A DNA stretch of 64,000 nt from assembly GCA_025642065.1 (NCBI GenBank), contig JAODUP010001075.1, positions 186,001-250,000 of the forward strand, read 5' to 3'. Origin of the DNA: Paralvinella palmiformis. Its lineage: Eukaryota > Annelida > Polychaeta > Terebellida > Alvinellidae. Both the position numbers and the translations under genes were made by a program. Shown here piece after piece: positions 63,290 through 64,000 of the stretch. Each line of letters begins with the position of its first letter. The first letter of the stretch is position 1. The notes beneath the pieces are model-generated. The model saw only the letters and a program-made list of their open reading frames with translations, was not told the DNA's origin and ran no database searches.

Positions 63290-64000
63290 AATAATAATAA
63301 TAGTAACAATATATATTTAATAAAGCGCCCTTACTAGCAGCAGCCATTCAAAGGCGCTGTACAAATAATATGTAATATAATAATACCCCAAATAATATGT
63401 CCTGTAATGATTTAAAAGGTAATAATTTTTTTATCTGTCAATTCGGCCTTAAATAGGTGGGTTTTCAGAAGAGATTTAATATTTTCAAGAAACGACGTAT
63501 TTCTAATATCCGGCAACAAACTTATTCCACAAAATGGGGGCCGCAACACTTAATGCACATTCACTATTTGAATTAAGGCTAGACACGCGCAATAGTATCT
63601 CACTGGATGACATGAGTTTTCGGGATGACTTTCTAATGGACACCAGTTTACACATGTATTATGGAGCCATATCATTAATAGATGTATAAGTTATTAACAA
63701 AATCTTGAAATGGATACGCTGTCTAACAGGTAGCTAATATAATATTTGAAGAATTGGGGTAATATGATCGTATTTTCTAGTATTTGTTACAATGCGAGCT
63801 GCACCATTCTGAATTCGCTGAAGGCGATTAATGTTATATTCGTATATGCTATATAACAGGGAGTTACAATAGTCTATACAAGATGTAACAAATGTATTTA
63901 CTACAGTTAAAAGTGCTTCTTGTGTCAAGAATATCCTTAAACAGTGGATATTCTCAAAATGGTAGTAGGCAACTCGGAATACTGATGTGACGTATTCATG
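63290..64000 (-). mobile_element. LINE-A copy 4: longest copy, runs off the window edge
   Basis: On the minus strand it encodes, from the right edge leftward, VTSVFRVAYYHFENIHCL, FLTQEALLTVVNTFVTSCID, YCNSLLYS, NINRLQRIQNGAARIVTNTR, KYDHITPILQILY, a stop where the family has the Trp of HWLPV, RIHFKILLITYTSINDMAP, SSRKLMSSSEILLRV, then SVAAPILWNKF. The 3' UTR has the AAGGGCGC and GCGCCTTTG pairing elements, and the tail is (GTTACTATTATT). At least two stops inactivate it. Confidence 0.88.
63734..63928 (-). pseudogene. LINE-A polyprotein fragment (post-RT region)
   Basis: 64 codons including LTVVNTFVTSCIDYCNSLLY and INRLQRIQNGAARIVTNTRK. This is the segment after the RT fingers/palm in CR1/L2-like polyproteins. 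The YADD box lies outside the window if it exists. Confidence 0.8.

Overview
This window looks like repeat-rich, AT-rich, non-coding DNA from an invertebrate animal, most plausibly a mollusc. The evidence is the very dense dinucleotide and trinucleotide microsatellites, broken non-LTR retrotransposons (LINEs) of the CR1/L2 type, and a tRNA-derived SINE with an (ATC)n tail. The species assignment is inference. I found no intact protein-coding gene, no rRNA or tRNA gene, no CRISPR array and no bacterial-type operon in 64 kb. It is either an intergenic gene desert or the inside of a very long intron.

Layout. From 1 to 22 kb the DNA is mostly low-GC sequence of no recognisable origin, broken by TA, CA, GA and AGT/ACT microsatellites; 13.1-14.7 kb has a more balanced base composition but no identifiable gene. 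From 22.4 to 23.8 kb there are two 3' fragments of one LINE family (called LINE-A here) in opposite orientations. At 26.4 kb a SINE sits inside a TA microsatellite. From 30.5 to 33.6 kb there is a tandem segmental duplication of about 1.3-1.6 kb units, each made of an ~840 bp core followed by a long CA tract and a TA tract. The first unit carries an unusual CACGTA-rich array. From 34.9 to 36.3 kb, on the minus strand, lies a decayed LINE with recognisable reverse-transcriptase motifs. At 40.3-40.8 kb is a frameshifted remnant of a repeat-associated protein family. Between 36.8 and 43.8 kb there are two pairs of old dispersed repeats.

From 44.9 to 51.8 kb the density of mobile elements is highest: two SINEs with target-site duplications, another LINE-A copy, a larger LINE (LINE-B) with a dead reverse transcriptase, and divergent relatives of the 31-33 kb duplication unit. 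A third SINE with a clear 15-bp target-site duplication lies at 56.9 kb. A short GC-rich island of unknown origin is at 57.9-58.5 kb. A 3' end of a further LINE family is at 60.2 kb, a 5'-truncated SINE at 62.6 kb, and a LINE-A copy runs off the right edge.

Nothing here forms a working pathway. The elements interact only as a retrotransposon ecosystem: SINEs and LINE tails land in, or seed, microsatellites. The least conventional signals are the duplication unit that carries its own compound microsatellite, the CACGTA array with 10-bp and 14-bp phasing, and the constant 5'-CA-TA-3' polarity of the compound microsatellites.
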